Part shown: positions 7,656 to 17,019 of the stretch, piece by piece
How the letters are laid out: each line of letters begins with the position of its first letter
Position numbering within the stretch: the stretch's first letter is position 1
Assembly: GCF_031624395.1 (NCBI RefSeq)
Contig: NZ_JAMQON010000009.1
Span: 1-64,000, forward strand
DNA: 64,000 nt
From: Halomicroarcula saliterrae
GTDB taxonomy: Archaea > Halobacteriota > Halobacteria > Halobacteriales > Haloarculaceae
Direction of reading: 5' to 3'
The notes under the pieces: model-generated
What the model was told of the DNA's origin: nothing
The model's input: the letters and a program-made list of their open reading frames with translations, nothing else
Databases searched by the model: none
Translations under genes and position numbers: made by a program

Positions 7656-8489
7656 TCAGTCCAGCAAAAGCGATTCGTCAACATACTTCGGCTCGGGGAG
7701 GTCGATATCTGTGCCGATATCGTACTTATCGAATGCTTCGGGTACGAACCCACCTTTCAATTCTGCTGCCGAAATCTCTATCTCTCGATGGCGAGCGACC
7801 AAGAGATGGGCAGCGGTAGCGTGACTGAAAACTGCTTTCCACGTGTGAGCGTTGCTCAGACGGTCATTATGCGCATCGGCGAGTTGTTGGAGCGATTCAC
7901 GCGTCGCTGCCTCGTCGTTCTCGAGAAGTGATTCGTGGAGGTTCGACAGAAGTTCCGTTTCCTGTTTGTCGTTATCGCAGACGTACTTGTCGAGGTACAT
8001 TTTAGCCTTGCTGTCGTTGCCCTGACACAGATGTGCTAATGTCGAGAGCTTCCAATAGTTCCTATTGGAGCCGCTCCCCACGCCGTAGTCAGCTTCGAAG
8101 CGGTCAGCCATCTCCAGCAGGTCGTCCGTCAGAGCATCAAGCAAACGGCTGTCTCCCGCGAGCGTAGTAATGTACAGACACCATTTGAGATTGAAGCCAA
8201 ACCCCATCCGATGACTCTTGCTGAGGTCGTCCCAACAATCGACGGCTTCCTGACGCATTGATCGGGCATAGAGACCAGCAGTTGCGTACTCTTCTCTAGC
8301 TCTGTGGACCTCACCTAACAGTACGGAACAGTTCCCAAATCTCCACCACTTTTGAAACAAACTCCGGTAATTACTATATATCGGTTTTCCATCATTTATT
8401 CTTTGTTTCAGGCCCCAGTATGCAGAATCGAGATCGTCTTCAAGTCGGTTCCGAAGTTGTTTTGCATCATCTTTACCATTCATGGTCAT
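7656..8489 (-). CDS. Imm49-like immunity protein of the adjacent toxin (277 aa)
   Basis: An all-helical, repeat-like cytoplasmic protein with pattern blocks such as FNLKWCLYITTLAGDSRLLDALTDDLLEMADRF, resembling helical immunity proteins of the Imm49 type. No signal peptide or catalytic motif is seen. Its start overlaps the stop of the giant secreted protein by 4 nt (ATGA), the standard toxin-immunity arrangement of polymorphic toxin loci. An ATG two codons later (8483) is also possible. The Imm49 label is by motif feel; the immunity role rests mainly on position after a C-terminal nuclease domain. Confidence 0.6.
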   Translation of the reverse strand: MTMNGKDDAKQLRNRLEDDLDSAYWGLKQRINDGKPIYSNYRSLFQKWWRFGNCSVLLGEVHRAREEYATAGLYARSMRQEAVDCWDDLSKSHRMGFGFNLKWCLYITTLAGDSRLLDALTDDLLEMADRFEADYGVGSGSNRNYWKLSTLAHLCQGNDSKAKMYLDKYVCDNDKQETELLSNLHESLLENDEAATRESLQQLADAHNDRLSNAHTWKAVFSHATAAHLLVARHREIEISAAELKGGFVPEAFDKYDIGTDIDLPEPKYVDESLLLD

Positions 8490-11400
8490 TCTGTCAGTCC
8501 TCCGGCTTTGAAATGATAGACGCGATCAAAAATATCATCCACATAATAACCCCGGGAACTGCCGGTAGAGATTGCTTTTTCGCTTCTGGAAGCAGTGCTA
8601 TAAAAATATGTTTTATCATATAAATTCGCCTCTATTCTGCTACTTATGGCACTCTCAACTGATGATTGGCCTGTTCCTCTTTTAATTTCAGTTTTATGTT
8701 TAAATGAGTCACTAATATCGAGAGGGTTTGTTGTCCCTCTATTATCCCATGCATCCACTATCCATTCGTCAGTCATCTGCACTTTATTGCCTTTCCTTTC
8801 ACCTAAGTCCACATTGGTTGCAGATTTATCGTTTCCAGTCCACTTAGATTCGACAATGACGAGCTGCTCATTATCGGGGTCCCAGGCCATAACATCAATA
8901 CCGTTGTTCTGGGTCCCACAGCCGGTGTCGACACAGATGACGTCGAGATTATAGCGCTTCTCGAGTACGTGGGGTGTGAGTTTTTCTTCGACGAACTTCG
9001 CCCGCTGACCATCGTTGTCAAGTCCTTCCCAACTCTTTGCGGGCTTTTCTGGGTTCACGTATTCTCCACCGACTGCGTCCCCATAGTTACTCTTTCCTGC
9101 CGCAGTACCGAACACTTCAGCAGTGTCGCTTGGGTATAGTACATCTCCTCTGACAGTACTGCTTCCAGACCCAAAGTCACCTTCTAATTCGTAGCTAACT
9201 GTCCCATCCTTTGCGGAGATATCAGTGAACTCGCCGGGCTGCTTGGAGAGCTTCTTTAGGGGGAACTCCCCAGTGACAACAGCCTGCTTGAGCAGTTGTT
9301 GGTCCTGAACATCATCGGCCTTCTTGAAGAATTGCTGAACGTCAAAGTCATCGGCATCTGCATTTATTTCAGACATCTCCTCCAGATAACCCATATGGGA
9401 GACCTCGTCGCAGGGCCCAGCAACGGTGGGCGCCGTAAGACTATGTGCCCGGGCAGTTGCCACTGGTCGTCGCGGCGCTGCGCCGATGCTGGGACTTACA
9501 CAGTCCGGGCTGAGGGCCCGTGATAGCGTCTCACTGTCTACTTCTTCGACCAACTGAACCCCATCAGCACCCTGCCGCTGGATGAACGTATCGAGCTGGT
9601 CTGCCTCAACCTCGTCGAGTTGCTTGTACCGCTTCGAGACGGTACCGATATCCTCGGCCGTGACACTCGGGTCATTCTTCCACGTGTCATAGAGCCGCTG
9701 TCGCTGCGACAAGTCGAGTCCCTCGTCAAGGAACGCCTGCTGATCACTATTACCCATCCGGCGTAGCATTTTGGAGACCATCCGAGGGTTGTTGCCATCC
9801 ATTAACTCGCCAGCACGACCGACCCGCGCCGATGTCCGCCCACTCAAATCAGCATCCCGGAAATATCGGGCAGAGATTTCGTCAGCTTGATCCAGATAAC
9901 TGCTTGTCCCCTCCGGAATTGTATCCGAAATGTATCTTCTCGTAGTCACGAGCTTGCTGACGGTTCGTGATTCACTTAGTGCGACTCTCGCGAACGGTCG
10001 TTTGGTCTGTTTGACCGACCATGACGCCGCTCTGCCTACCGCCTTGGCCGGTAGTTGCGTAGTTTTTTGTAGCTTTCGAGCGATTTCGACGGACTTGCCG
10101 AGATATCGGGTTTTACTGACTTTATTGGCGACTCTCCCAGCACGGCCCCCACTCCGTAGTGTCTTTGCGGCCACTTCACCGCTGAAGAATTCAATAACGA
10201 AGAATACCATGTAGCCATCGAAATAACCATTATCATATGACTGATGTTTATCGGTTCCCTCTTTGAACGGATTGTTTATACCTCGTCGTCTATCGAACTG
10301 GCGTTGAAGACTGTTGTACGTTTCATGGGCGTTCAGCGCCGCCTTTGGAACGTTTTTCATTGCCTTCGCAGTCTCGACAGGGTTGGTAATCGAATAGCCA
10401 AATTCACCGGCACCATGCAGATATCCCGCCGCTCGTCCGAATTGCCTCGCCTGTCGCTTGTTGATATTATCAAGTGACCCTTCGAGATTCTGGGCAATCA
10501 CTGACGGTCGTTCGATAGGTCTGTAGACGGAGGGATTACCATGCCAATCCCTCGTCTTGATACGGACGACTGTCCCACCAAGAAGGGTCCCAACGCTCTG
10601 TCCAGGAGACGGCTTCAACCCGGATTTCTTGTATCGGAACGTCTCTGTCCCAACGGCTGGTGGAGAATCCAACCTTTCACCGCTCCGGTACACAATGCTT
10701 ACATTAGACACACCACTGGGGTCTCTCAACTTGAAATCGAGAGAGTAACTCGCCCGACTGAAGGTTGGGTTAGAGACAACCCAGTCAATCCGTTGCATAT
10801 TCGGGCCTCTGAAATCGTGTACTGTCGGGTCTGTCCCTTCCTGTATTTCTTCTTCATCTGACACTCCATCTCCATCAGTATCACCCCACCTACCGTCTGG
10901 ATCTGTTCTCCATGCCCATTCTTGGGAATCGTTCAGTCCGTCACTATCAGTATCCTTCTCCCAAGGAGACGAAGTAACGTACTCAACCGAACCATGTTTC
11001 CGTAATTCTCCCTTTTCCGGGGGTTGTTCGCCTTTTGTCGCGTTGGATAGGGCATCTACTTTCTGGAGCGTGTCAAAAATAACAATCTCAGTTTCTTCGA
11101 TCTCTCTGGCATCATTGAGACCGTCGCCATCGCTATCGGGCGTTTCCGGGTTCGAAAGGGCCTCTACTGGCTCTACCTGCAACTCACCGTCAATTACTGT
11201 TGGTTTAAATGCCACTTCTTCACCATCAGTGAGGCCATCGTCGTCGGTATCAGGATCCGTCGCGGACAGATTGAATTGCTCGCCGCTCCCCGTCGGCAGC
11301 CGCCAGGTTTGTTCCTCGACACTATCCCGGATGCCGTCGCCGTCGGCGTCAGCCGACCCACGTCGTACGACTTGGGCGCGCATGTTGATGCCGTCGACCG

Positions 11401-13693
11401 AGAGCGTCACGTTGGCCGGTCCCGTGTCGAGCGTCGAGATGTCGACACCTTCCTGAACCGTTCCGACGGTCCCAATCGAGAGGGATTCCGACACTGTGGT
11501 TCCGCTGGCGCCAGTTATCTCGATGGTCGCCTCGGGGTTGATATTCGTCTGCTCGGTCTGGTAGACGACGGCGAGGCTGTCGGTCGCCTCGGTAATTCGG
11601 TAGCTGGCGTTCACCGTGCCCGCGTCGCCGTTCGTCGAACTCGAGGTGTTCTCGTTGGGGTCACCGGGGACATGGATGGTGAGCTGTTTATCCATCGCCA
11701 GCGAGATGTTGCGCGGATCGGTCGCTCGCCCGGTGAGTGCTTGCCAGGCATCGACGGTACCGGGGCCGCCCGCTGGCACGTCAGAGGCGTCGTTGAACGC
11801 CGGCTCGATACTGATACTCTCGTTCGTGAGACCGCCACGGAAGGCTCCACCGTCGGTCCGTTTGGGGTTCCAGTGCCAGTTGATGTAGGTGCTGTTGACG
11901 TAATCCGGTGGGTCGTCACGGACCACCCATCGACCCCGGTCTATCGGTAGTCCGTCGAACGCCATGGTGACTGCACCGACGGAGTCGGTAGTCGGGTGAT
12001 CGTGCAGTAAGACGAGACTCAAACCGTCCGGGCCCGACCAGAAGAACAACTGGCTCTTGTCGTCCTCGAAAACCGGCAGCGCCGAATTTACTTTGTTATT
12101 CCCATAATTATAGAAGTTCTCGATACGCTGACCGTTGCTCAGCGGCACGACCTCGTAGGTGTCGTTGCCCTGTTCAATGGTGATTTTCCGCGTCGAGGGC
12201 TCTCCGCCCAGTACGACCGTCTCGTTGCTGGTGAGGTTACAGGCGTTTCGACACTGGAACGAGTCACTGGCGGTGAAATCGATGGGGGTCCCGACCTCGA
12301 TACTGGTGGCGCTGACCCACTCCTCAGTGTGTAGTACCGTGAAATACGAGAAGTGGTCAACGGTCGCTTTCGCAGTGCCGTTCTCGATGGTCGTTTCGAC
12401 TTCCTTCCAAGTATCGTTTGTCGAGCCGCTCCACGTGTAGATGGAGAGGTTCTCGTACTCGTCGGCAGCGACCGACTCGGCGATTGGCATCGCGATAGTG
12501 GCGTTCTCGAACGTCGTCCGGTTCTCGATTCGAACCGTCGGCCCGGCGTGTGCTGAACTGTTCGAGAAGTAGCTCGGTTTCGCGTCGACGGTTGCGTTGG
12601 CCACCGCGCCCTCTGCTCGCAGTGTCAGCGAGACGTTGGTGGCGTTGTGTGCTTGCGTCACCGCCACGGTTTCGTTGGTGTCGTCAATTCCGTCCCCGTC
12701 GCTGTCTGCGACGAGTGGATCCAACCCCGCTTTGATTTCGGCGCCGTCGTCGATACCGTCACTGTCAGTGTCCGGGAGCGTCGCGTTCGTGCCGTATTCG
12801 TGGACCTCACTGCCGTCCTGAAGTCCATCGCCATCGGTGTCAGGCAGTCGACGACTGGTGTCGTAGACGGACTCGTTTGTTACCGAGAGGTTGTCCCCAT
12901 CGAGGTCGTCGACCGGGTCAGGAACGCCATCGCCGTCGGTGTCGGACTCGGTCGGTGATATCCCCGAGATGCCGTCTTCCCGCCCGTCTGAGAAGCCGTC
13001 ACCGTCGGTATCCGTTACCTTCGGGTCGGTCCCCACTCGGTACTCCATATACGAGATGAGTCCGTCGCCGTCCGGGTCTTCCGCACCGTCGATGCGACCG
13101 TCAGCATCGGTATCGGCGACCGCTGGGTCGGTGTCGGTCCAGTTGTGCTCGTACGCGTTGGGGAGGCCGTCGCCGTCAGTGTCGTTGACAGCGACACCTC
13201 GTGTCACTGTAAACAGCCAGAGGACGTCTCCGATATCGGTCCGGTTGTCTCGGGTGAAATCGTAGGCGCTCCAGTTTGCGCCGACAGCTGTGGCGTTCAG
13301 ATTGCGCTGGAGTGCATCGCTATCGACGATGTTGATCTGTCCGTCACCGTTGACGTCCTCGTACAGGCTATCGTTGTTCGGATCAGTCGGTTGGTTCCCG
13401 ACGACTGCATACGGCAAGCCGGGATTAGTTCGTTGGCCCAGCGAATCAATCTGGCTGGCGTTGGGCTCCGTTGAATTGTTCCATGTCATCTGGGATACCC
13501 CACCGCCGGTGGGTTGATTCCCGGCGACGCCCGTAGTGAGTTGGTTACCAGCGCCGATGGCCTGATTGCCAGCGTTTCCCACCTGGCCCGGCAGACCCCC
13601 GCCACCGGCACTCAGCCCAGACACAGGTCCCATAGTAATCAGTAGCAATGCCCCAAAGACCGCCTGTAGCTTCTGTCGCTGAGTCCCTGTCAT
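8486..13693 (-). CDS. Secreted polymorphic toxin: dockerin, calcium repeats, C-terminal PD-(D/E)xK nuclease (1735 aa)
   Basis: Domain order: Sec-type signal peptide (1-~29); Gly/Asn-rich segment with GNQ repeats (~30-110); dockerin-like EF-hand pair (~113-173); thrombospondin-type-3 DxDxDG repeats (~178-345); a beta-rich region; a second DxDGDG block (~783-948); a long helical, Arg-rich region with one or two hydrophobic stretches (~1060-1500); and a C-terminal nuclease-like domain with D1600 (GID), E1615 and K1617 (VESK). It is probably exported, folded by calcium at high salt, and delivers a DNA- or RNA-cutting tip to neighbours. The 3' end is visibly AT-richer than the repeats, as expected for an exchangeable toxin tip. 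The overlapping downstream gene is the immunity candidate. Surface-protein or adhesin roles are alternatives. Confidence 0.75.
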   Translation of the reverse strand: MTGTQRQKLQAVFGALLLITMGPVSGLSAGGGGLPGQVGNAGNQAIGAGNQLTTGVAGNQPTGGGVSQMTWNNSTEPNASQIDSLGQRTNPGLPYAVVGNQPTDPNNDSLYEDVNGDGQINIVDSDALQRNLNATAVGANWSAYDFTRDNRTDIGDVLWLFTVTRGVAVNDTDGDGLPNAYEHNWTDTDPAVADTDADGRIDGAEDPDGDGLISYMEYRVGTDPKVTDTDGDGFSDGREDGISGISPTESDTDGDGVPDPVDDLDGDNLSVTNESVYDTSRRLPDTDGDGLQDGSEVHEYGTNATLPDTDSDGIDDGAEIKAGLDPLVADSDGDGIDDTNETVAVTQAHNATNVSLTLRAEGAVANATVDAKPSYFSNSSAHAGPTVRIENRTTFENATIAMPIAESVAADEYENLSIYTWSGSTNDTWKEVETTIENGTAKATVDHFSYFTVLHTEEWVSATSIEVGTPIDFTASDSFQCRNACNLTSNETVVLGGEPSTRKITIEQGNDTYEVVPLSNGQRIENFYNYGNNKVNSALPVFEDDKSQLFFWSGPDGLSLVLLHDHPTTDSVGAVTMAFDGLPIDRGRWVVRDDPPDYVNSTYINWHWNPKRTDGGAFRGGLTNESISIEPAFNDASDVPAGGPGTVDAWQALTGRATDPRNISLAMDKQLTIHVPGDPNENTSSSTNGDAGTVNASYRITEATDSLAVVYQTEQTNINPEATIEITGASGTTVSESLSIGTVGTVQEGVDISTLDTGPANVTLSVDGINMRAQVVRRGSADADGDGIRDSVEEQTWRLPTGSGEQFNLSATDPDTDDDGLTDGEEVAFKPTVIDGELQVEPVEALSNPETPDSDGDGLNDAREIEETEIVIFDTLQKVDALSNATKGEQPPEKGELRKHGSVEYVTSSPWEKDTDSDGLNDSQEWAWRTDPDGRWGDTDGDGVSDEEEIQEGTDPTVHDFRGPNMQRIDWVVSNPTFSRASYSLDFKLRDPSGVSNVSIVYRSGERLDSPPAVGTETFRYKKSGLKPSPGQSVGTLLGGTVVRIKTRDWHGNPSVYRPIERPSVIAQNLEGSLDNINKRQARQFGRAAGYLHGAGEFGYSITNPVETAKAMKNVPKAALNAHETYNSLQRQFDRRRGINNPFKEGTDKHQSYDNGYFDGYMVFFVIEFFSGEVAAKTLRSGGRAGRVANKVSKTRYLGKSVEIARKLQKTTQLPAKAVGRAASWSVKQTKRPFARVALSESRTVSKLVTTRRYISDTIPEGTSSYLDQADEISARYFRDADLSGRTSARVGRAGELMDGNNPRMVSKMLRRMGNSDQQAFLDEGLDLSQRQRLYDTWKNDPSVTAEDIGTVSKRYKQLDEVEADQLDTFIQRQGADGVQLVEEVDSETLSRALSPDCVSPSIGAAPRRPVATARAHSLTAPTVAGPCDEVSHMGYLEEMSEINADADDFDVQQFFKKADDVQDQQLLKQAVVTGEFPLKKLSKQPGEFTDISAKDGTVSYELEGDFGSGSSTVRGDVLYPSDTAEVFGTAAGKSNYGDAVGGEYVNPEKPAKSWEGLDNDGQRAKFVEEKLTPHVLEKRYNLDVICVDTGCGTQNNGIDVMAWDPDNEQLVIVESKWTGNDKSATNVDLGERKGNKVQMTDEWIVDAWDNRGTTNPLDISDSFKHKTEIKRGTGQSSVESAISSRIEANLYDKTYFYSTASRSEKAISTGSSRGYYVDDIFDRVYHFKAGGLTE

Positions 13694-13794
13694 CGAAGTT
13701 CCCCACAGTAGGTCCCGCAGTTATATTCATGAGATAACTCAAAGTATTTAAATTATCTAGATGTATATTTACTATCATAGATTGGGGCACTCAC

Positions 13795-13995
13795 CAGCAC
13801 TCGGTGTGGGGATAGCAGTCGTTATCGCAATTACAGCAGGCGTAGTACTTGGGGGTTGGCGGCCACTGTGGCCGTCCAACCCAAGTCGACGACGGTCACA
13901 ACCGGCGAGACGATGACCGTGGGTATCGCCGCCGAGTCGGCCGACGACGGCGTCGGTTCGGTCGATCTCGAACTCACAGTGGCCGACGCCGAGAT
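13795..13995 (+). pseudogene. 5' fragment of a secreted cohesin-like gene
   Basis: A hydrophobic signal-like stretch (ALGVGIAVVIAITAGVVLGG) ends near 13858 and, after a one-step frame change, is followed by AATVAVQPKSTTVTTGETM and GVGSVDLELTVADAE. That is the typical N-terminus of haloarchaeal cohesin/PKD-type secreted proteins. The frame then runs abruptly into reversed parA sequence at about 13985. It is a truncated, frameshifted remnant joined to a parA remnant, and lies beside a toxin that carries a dockerin. Confidence 0.55.
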
Positions 13996-14168
13996 GAGCT
14001 GTGGTCGTCGTCTTGTCGGTGCTGCCTGTATCGAGGAACGCGGCGGCGCCTAGTATCTCGCTCGCTGTGTGACCTATAGTAATTCCCATAGCATTTGCTG
14101 TAGGATTAAATCTACGTCTGAAACCTGTTGAAAATGGAATATAGGGATTCCTATAGGGGACGCTGTAG
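13985..14168 (-). pseudogene. Remnant of parA 5' end plus promoter region
   Basis: This segment is a diverged copy of 7350-7531: the first ~25 parA codons (AAAFLDTG.TDKTTTTAHLGV, with the Walker glycines mutated to GSTDKT) plus the CTATAG-containing promoter. Gene homology ends abruptly at about 13985. With the P-loop altered and the rest absent it cannot encode a working ParA. It shows a past duplication or recombination of the partition region. Confidence 0.75.
14074..14156. repeat. CTATAG-type repeat cluster 4 (copy of the parA promoter)
   Basis: CTATAG 14074-14079, CCATAG 14086-14091, ATATAG 14139-14144 and CTATAG 14151-14156. Order and spacing match cluster 3 at 7439-7522. Confidence 0.6.
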
Positions 14169-14193
14169 AACGTATCTCGGTTTTATGCAATAT

Positions 14194-14340
14194 CTAGTTA
14201 CAGAGTTTCGAGGCGAAAACCCACGACTTCAGTCGTTGGGATTCAGTGTAGACTCCCGGCCTGGTCTCTGACCAGCCAGGAGAATAGCTTCCGTTCACGT
14301 TAACATTCCGCTGTATAAACCCGGGCTTCATCCAGAACCC
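14194..14340 (-). mobile_element. Remnant of the 3' end of an IS200/IS605-type tnpB element
   Basis: The stretch CCCACGACTTCAG...TTGGG (14220-14240) is the imperfect hairpin typically found at the right end of haloarchaeal TnpB elements. The minus strand reads into it with a TnpB-tail-like peptide (GSYSPGWSETRPGVY, then LKSWVF). No transposase body, TnpA or left end remains. Assigned from recall of such ends, so tentative. Confidence 0.4.
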
Positions 14341-14398
14341 AATCTCGGACAGTTTGCTCCTGTCATTGCGCTTGGTTTGCGAGATGGCTCCGAGAATC

Positions 14399-15088
14399 TT
14401 ACCGAAGTTGATCCCGCTGCTCGGACAGGAACAAAACAAGGTCGTCGATTGCGTCCGCTGGCAGCTCCTGCTGTCGGAACACACCCTTGAACGAATCTTC
14501 GAACCCGTCCTGCTGGAGTCGATCCAGCACCATCTCGATCTGGCCATCGAGCTTCTCCTGATCACCCCGGTTGATGTGCCGCTCGACGCGGTCGAACTCC
14601 GCATGCAAGCTGATGACAACGAGATCGCGGGTGTCGGCTTTCCGACCGCTATGGAGTTTCATCGCGAAGAGGAGCGCCGGCTCTGGGATGCGACCATCGA
14701 GGTCTTCGGCGACATCGAGCGATTCGATAGTGCTGTATTCGTGGAGATACCGATACGACCACTCCGCATCGGTCTGTCGGCACCCCATTGCGTCGACGAG
14801 TGTCTCGAACTTGATTTCGTTCTCCCCGACCTGCTTCGTGTACTGGATCATCCGGCCTTCGTACTCGTTCGAGACATCCTTCTCGAACTGCTTCTTGTAT
14901 CCGAGGTCACGGAGAAGGGTGTTGTACTCGTCGAGTGCTGTGTCCGGAATCACGGTGTCGATATCGGTTGTAAACCGTGTCTGGAACGCGGAGACGGCCC
15001 ACCCGCCAACGAGAACGTACGGCAGCTCAGCGTCCTGTACCGCACGGTGCGTGTCGATGAGTTCGGATTGACGCTCGGAGAGACTCAT
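14399..15088 (-). CDS. AbiEii-like nucleotidyltransferase toxin (229 aa)
   Basis: The N-terminal nucleotidyltransferase fold is clear: LPYVLVGGWAVSAF, then RFTTDIDTVIP with the D-x-D metal pair. A conserved Lys in the LLFAMKLHSGRKADTRD segment is the usual second part of AbiEii-like families. These enzymes inactivate host RNAs by adding nucleotides and serve as the toxin of type IV-like AbiE systems. The gene follows its probable antitoxin by 13 bp. Confidence 0.75.
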   Translation of the reverse strand: MSLSERQSELIDTHRAVQDAELPYVLVGGWAVSAFQTRFTTDIDTVIPDTALDEYNTLLRDLGYKKQFEKDVSNEYEGRMIQYTKQVGENEIKFETLVDAMGCRQTDAEWSYRYLHEYSTIESLDVAEDLDGRIPEPALLFAMKLHSGRKADTRDLVVISLHAEFDRVERHINRGDQEKLDGQIEMVLDRLQQDGFEDSFKGVFRQQELPADAIDDLVLFLSEQRDQLR

Positions 15089-15101
15089 TTTATTACCTCT
15101 G

Positions 15102-15779
15102 TTAGTCCGCGCTCATCGCGCTGTGGTGTGACGCGTCGATGTCCCTATCGTACTCTTTTCCGATGATCTCCAAGGCAGGCTCGTATGCCGGGCGGTTCTC
15201 CATCATCTGGTCGACGGCGTCGTCCAACGGAATCACGGGATTGCCGTCGACCCACTCAACGTCGATGCCGTCGGTCTTCGGGAACAACACGTAGTGAACG
15301 TTCCCGTCGACATCGCCGGCGTCCGGGCGCTCGTTGATCGTCATGTCGACACCGAACTGCTGGAAGAACGCAATCCAGCGTTCGACGTCACGCTTGTGGA
15401 CTTCGATGAACACTGGGTAGTCATCGTGGCTGCGGGCGATCTGGTAGCCCCCGTGTGTCCAGACGTACGCAGCGTCGATTTCCGTATACGCAAACTCCAT
15501 ATCGGCGAAGTGCGGGACAACGTACGCATCCTCTTGGGAGATAGTGTCGCGGCTATACAATGCAGCCATCATGTCGGCATACTGCTGGCGCATCTCGTGG
15601 TCGGCAATTTGGATTCCATTATCGGTAGTAACGATAATTTCAGTGTCTTCCAACCGCTCAATCCAGTTGTACACCCACGAGTACGAGACGCCGATTTTGC
15701 TCGCAACACGATTGATAGAATCGCCACGCTGGACTGCTAAGACTATCTTCGCAGCCGTAGCATCCATTAATTCGGTCAT
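15102..15779 (-). CDS. AbiEi-like HTH antitoxin/regulator (225 aa)
   Basis: The N-terminal winged or tandem HTH (ATAAKIVLAVQRGDSINRVASKIGVSYSWVYNWIERLE) is followed by a ~150-residue acidic domain. First in a two-gene operon with the nucleotidyltransferase. By analogy with AbiEi, the HTH would repress the operon and the second domain neutralise the toxin. No operator was picked out in the 100 bp upstream. Confidence 0.7.
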   Translation of the reverse strand: MTELMDATAAKIVLAVQRGDSINRVASKIGVSYSWVYNWIERLEDTEIIVTTDNGIQIADHEMRQQYADMMAALYSRDTISQEDAYVVPHFADMEFAYTEIDAAYVWTHGGYQIARSHDDYPVFIEVHKRDVERWIAFFQQFGVDMTINERPDAGDVDGNVHYVLFPKTDGIDVEWVDGNPVIPLDDAVDQMMENRPAYEPALEIIGKEYDRDIDASHHSAMSAD

Positions 15780-15883
15780 TGTTGGAATTGCCTCCCAGTC
15801 CGCGCCGTTGGTATAGCTTCTAGCTATCGCTAGAGAGATAGCGACACATAGAACTTCCGCCCAACGGCGCAGTTGCGGGCTTG

Positions 15884-16015
15884 TTACTCTCGGAACTCGC
15901 TACCACAGGCCGGACAGGTAGGCTCGCCGTCGTCCGTCGACGCCGCCACGCTGAGCTGGCAGTGATTACACCACAGCCGCCGCTCGCAGGTGCCATCTGG
16001 CGTGTTGTGGGTCAT
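15884..16015 (-). CDS. Small zinc-ribbon protein (43 aa)
   Basis: Starts MTHNTPDGTCERRLWCNHC and ends CPACGSEFRE, giving two CxxC knuckles typical of the many haloarchaeal mini zinc-finger proteins. A longer frame upstream is ignored because composition changes. Inverted-repeat copy 2 lies 44 bp upstream. Function unknown. Confidence 0.65.
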   Translation of the reverse strand: MTHNTPDGTCERRLWCNHCQLSVAASTDDGEPTCPACGSEFRE

Positions 16016-16058
16016 GGCTGGGGCTACGTGCGCTGAGGGTAAGAGTCTCGATGACTGG

Positions 16059-16098
16059 TTAACCAACACGCCGGGGTGAACGATTCAGTGTTGGTTAA
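16059..16098. repeat. Dispersed inverted repeat, copy 2
   Basis: Arms TTAACCAACA (16059-16068) and TGTTGGTTAA (16089-16098) around a 20-bp spacer. The 194 bp between this copy and 16293 hold no recognised gene. Confidence 0.85.
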
Positions 16099-16292
16099 GG
16101 TCTGCTGGTGCTCCTCGAGCCGGTCCGAGAACTGTGTCAGCCACTGTTGGCTAGTTAGGTTGGCGACCGAGTCGGTGCTCCCAAGTTGTCACCACGAATC
16201 GATCAACAACCAGTCACCGGCACCTACCTACATGGGCAGTAAGCGTGGGGCTCGCCATATCAGTGTTCGGCGAGGCATGAGCTCGTCAAGCG

Positions 16293-17012
16293 CTATTCCT
16301 CCCAGATTTCCGCTTCGATTTCGAACCCTGGATAGTAAACTCTCGGCACGTCGGATGCAGGCTCCGCTGGAACTGCTGTCAGTTCCTTTCGGCCAGCCGC
16401 GGCAAGTACCATCGAATCGAGGATGTCGTTACGACGAACATCTTTCCGGAGATGTTCTCTGCAGGCCTCCTTGTACTGCACCCGTGGGATATCGAGTTCA
16501 TCGCTCAGCAGATGCATCCGGAAGCGTTGCCCCCGCTGTGATGATTTCGAGTAGGCGATGGGTTGCCCGTTCAGTGCGGCAAAGCACAGTTCTGGATAGC
16601 TCTCTCGAATCGAACCATCGTATTCCCACCCAACAATCTCATTCACATCCAGAATTTTGTCGCCGATGCTGTAGGCCTGCATAGAGAGGCCATGGCCGAT
16701 CTGGTCGTAACGAGCCTCGTTGGCCGTCTCGTAGTCGTCACATTCAACTGCTGTCCGGCATGGCGGGAAGAAGACGGAGTTCCCGCGGCTCCCGAGGAGA
16801 TCACGTGCGGCGCTATCGCATTGCCGTCGGGCGCCTTCTTGAAACCCAATTGGAATATCGACGAGGACCTGTGCGTCTCCGAGATTGCTGGAGGCGACTT
16901 TCTCTAAATTCTCGAAGAGCCTCGTACGTATATCCGTCCCCTCGATAATCGTCGCAAACCACCCACCTGGACAGGCGTCTACGCCGACGACGGTCTAGTT
17001 TGTGCTGCTCAT
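16293..17012 (-). pseudogene. DUF429 (RNase H-like fold) gene with a TAG at codon 6
   Basis: From ATG 17012 the frame reads MSSTN, a TAG (16995-16997), then TVVGVDACPGGWFATI and continues to 16293. All DUF429 hallmarks are present: the VDACPGGW strand, VLVDIPIGF, RRQCD, FFPPCR, and ESYPELCFAALNG. Apart from the single amber codon the gene is full length (~239 aa). An ATG at 16682 could restart a 129-residue C-terminal product without the first catalytic Asp. It starts 7 bp after the ADP-ribosylglycohydrolase, so they form an operon. Confidence 0.8.
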
Positions 17013-17019
17013 TGTCCCG

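Noticed and set aside
14194-14619. 141-codon minus-strand frame over the TnpB remnant and toxin 3' end
   Set aside because: Its first two thirds are a shadow of the nucleotidyltransferase gene. Only the last ~40 codons resemble a TnpB tail, so it is annotated as a remnant.
4854-16997. Pyrrolysine read-through at the TAG codons
   Set aside because: No pyl genes, tRNA-Pyl or PYLIS-like element are in the window, and haloarchaea are not known to use it widely. Nonsense mutation is simpler.
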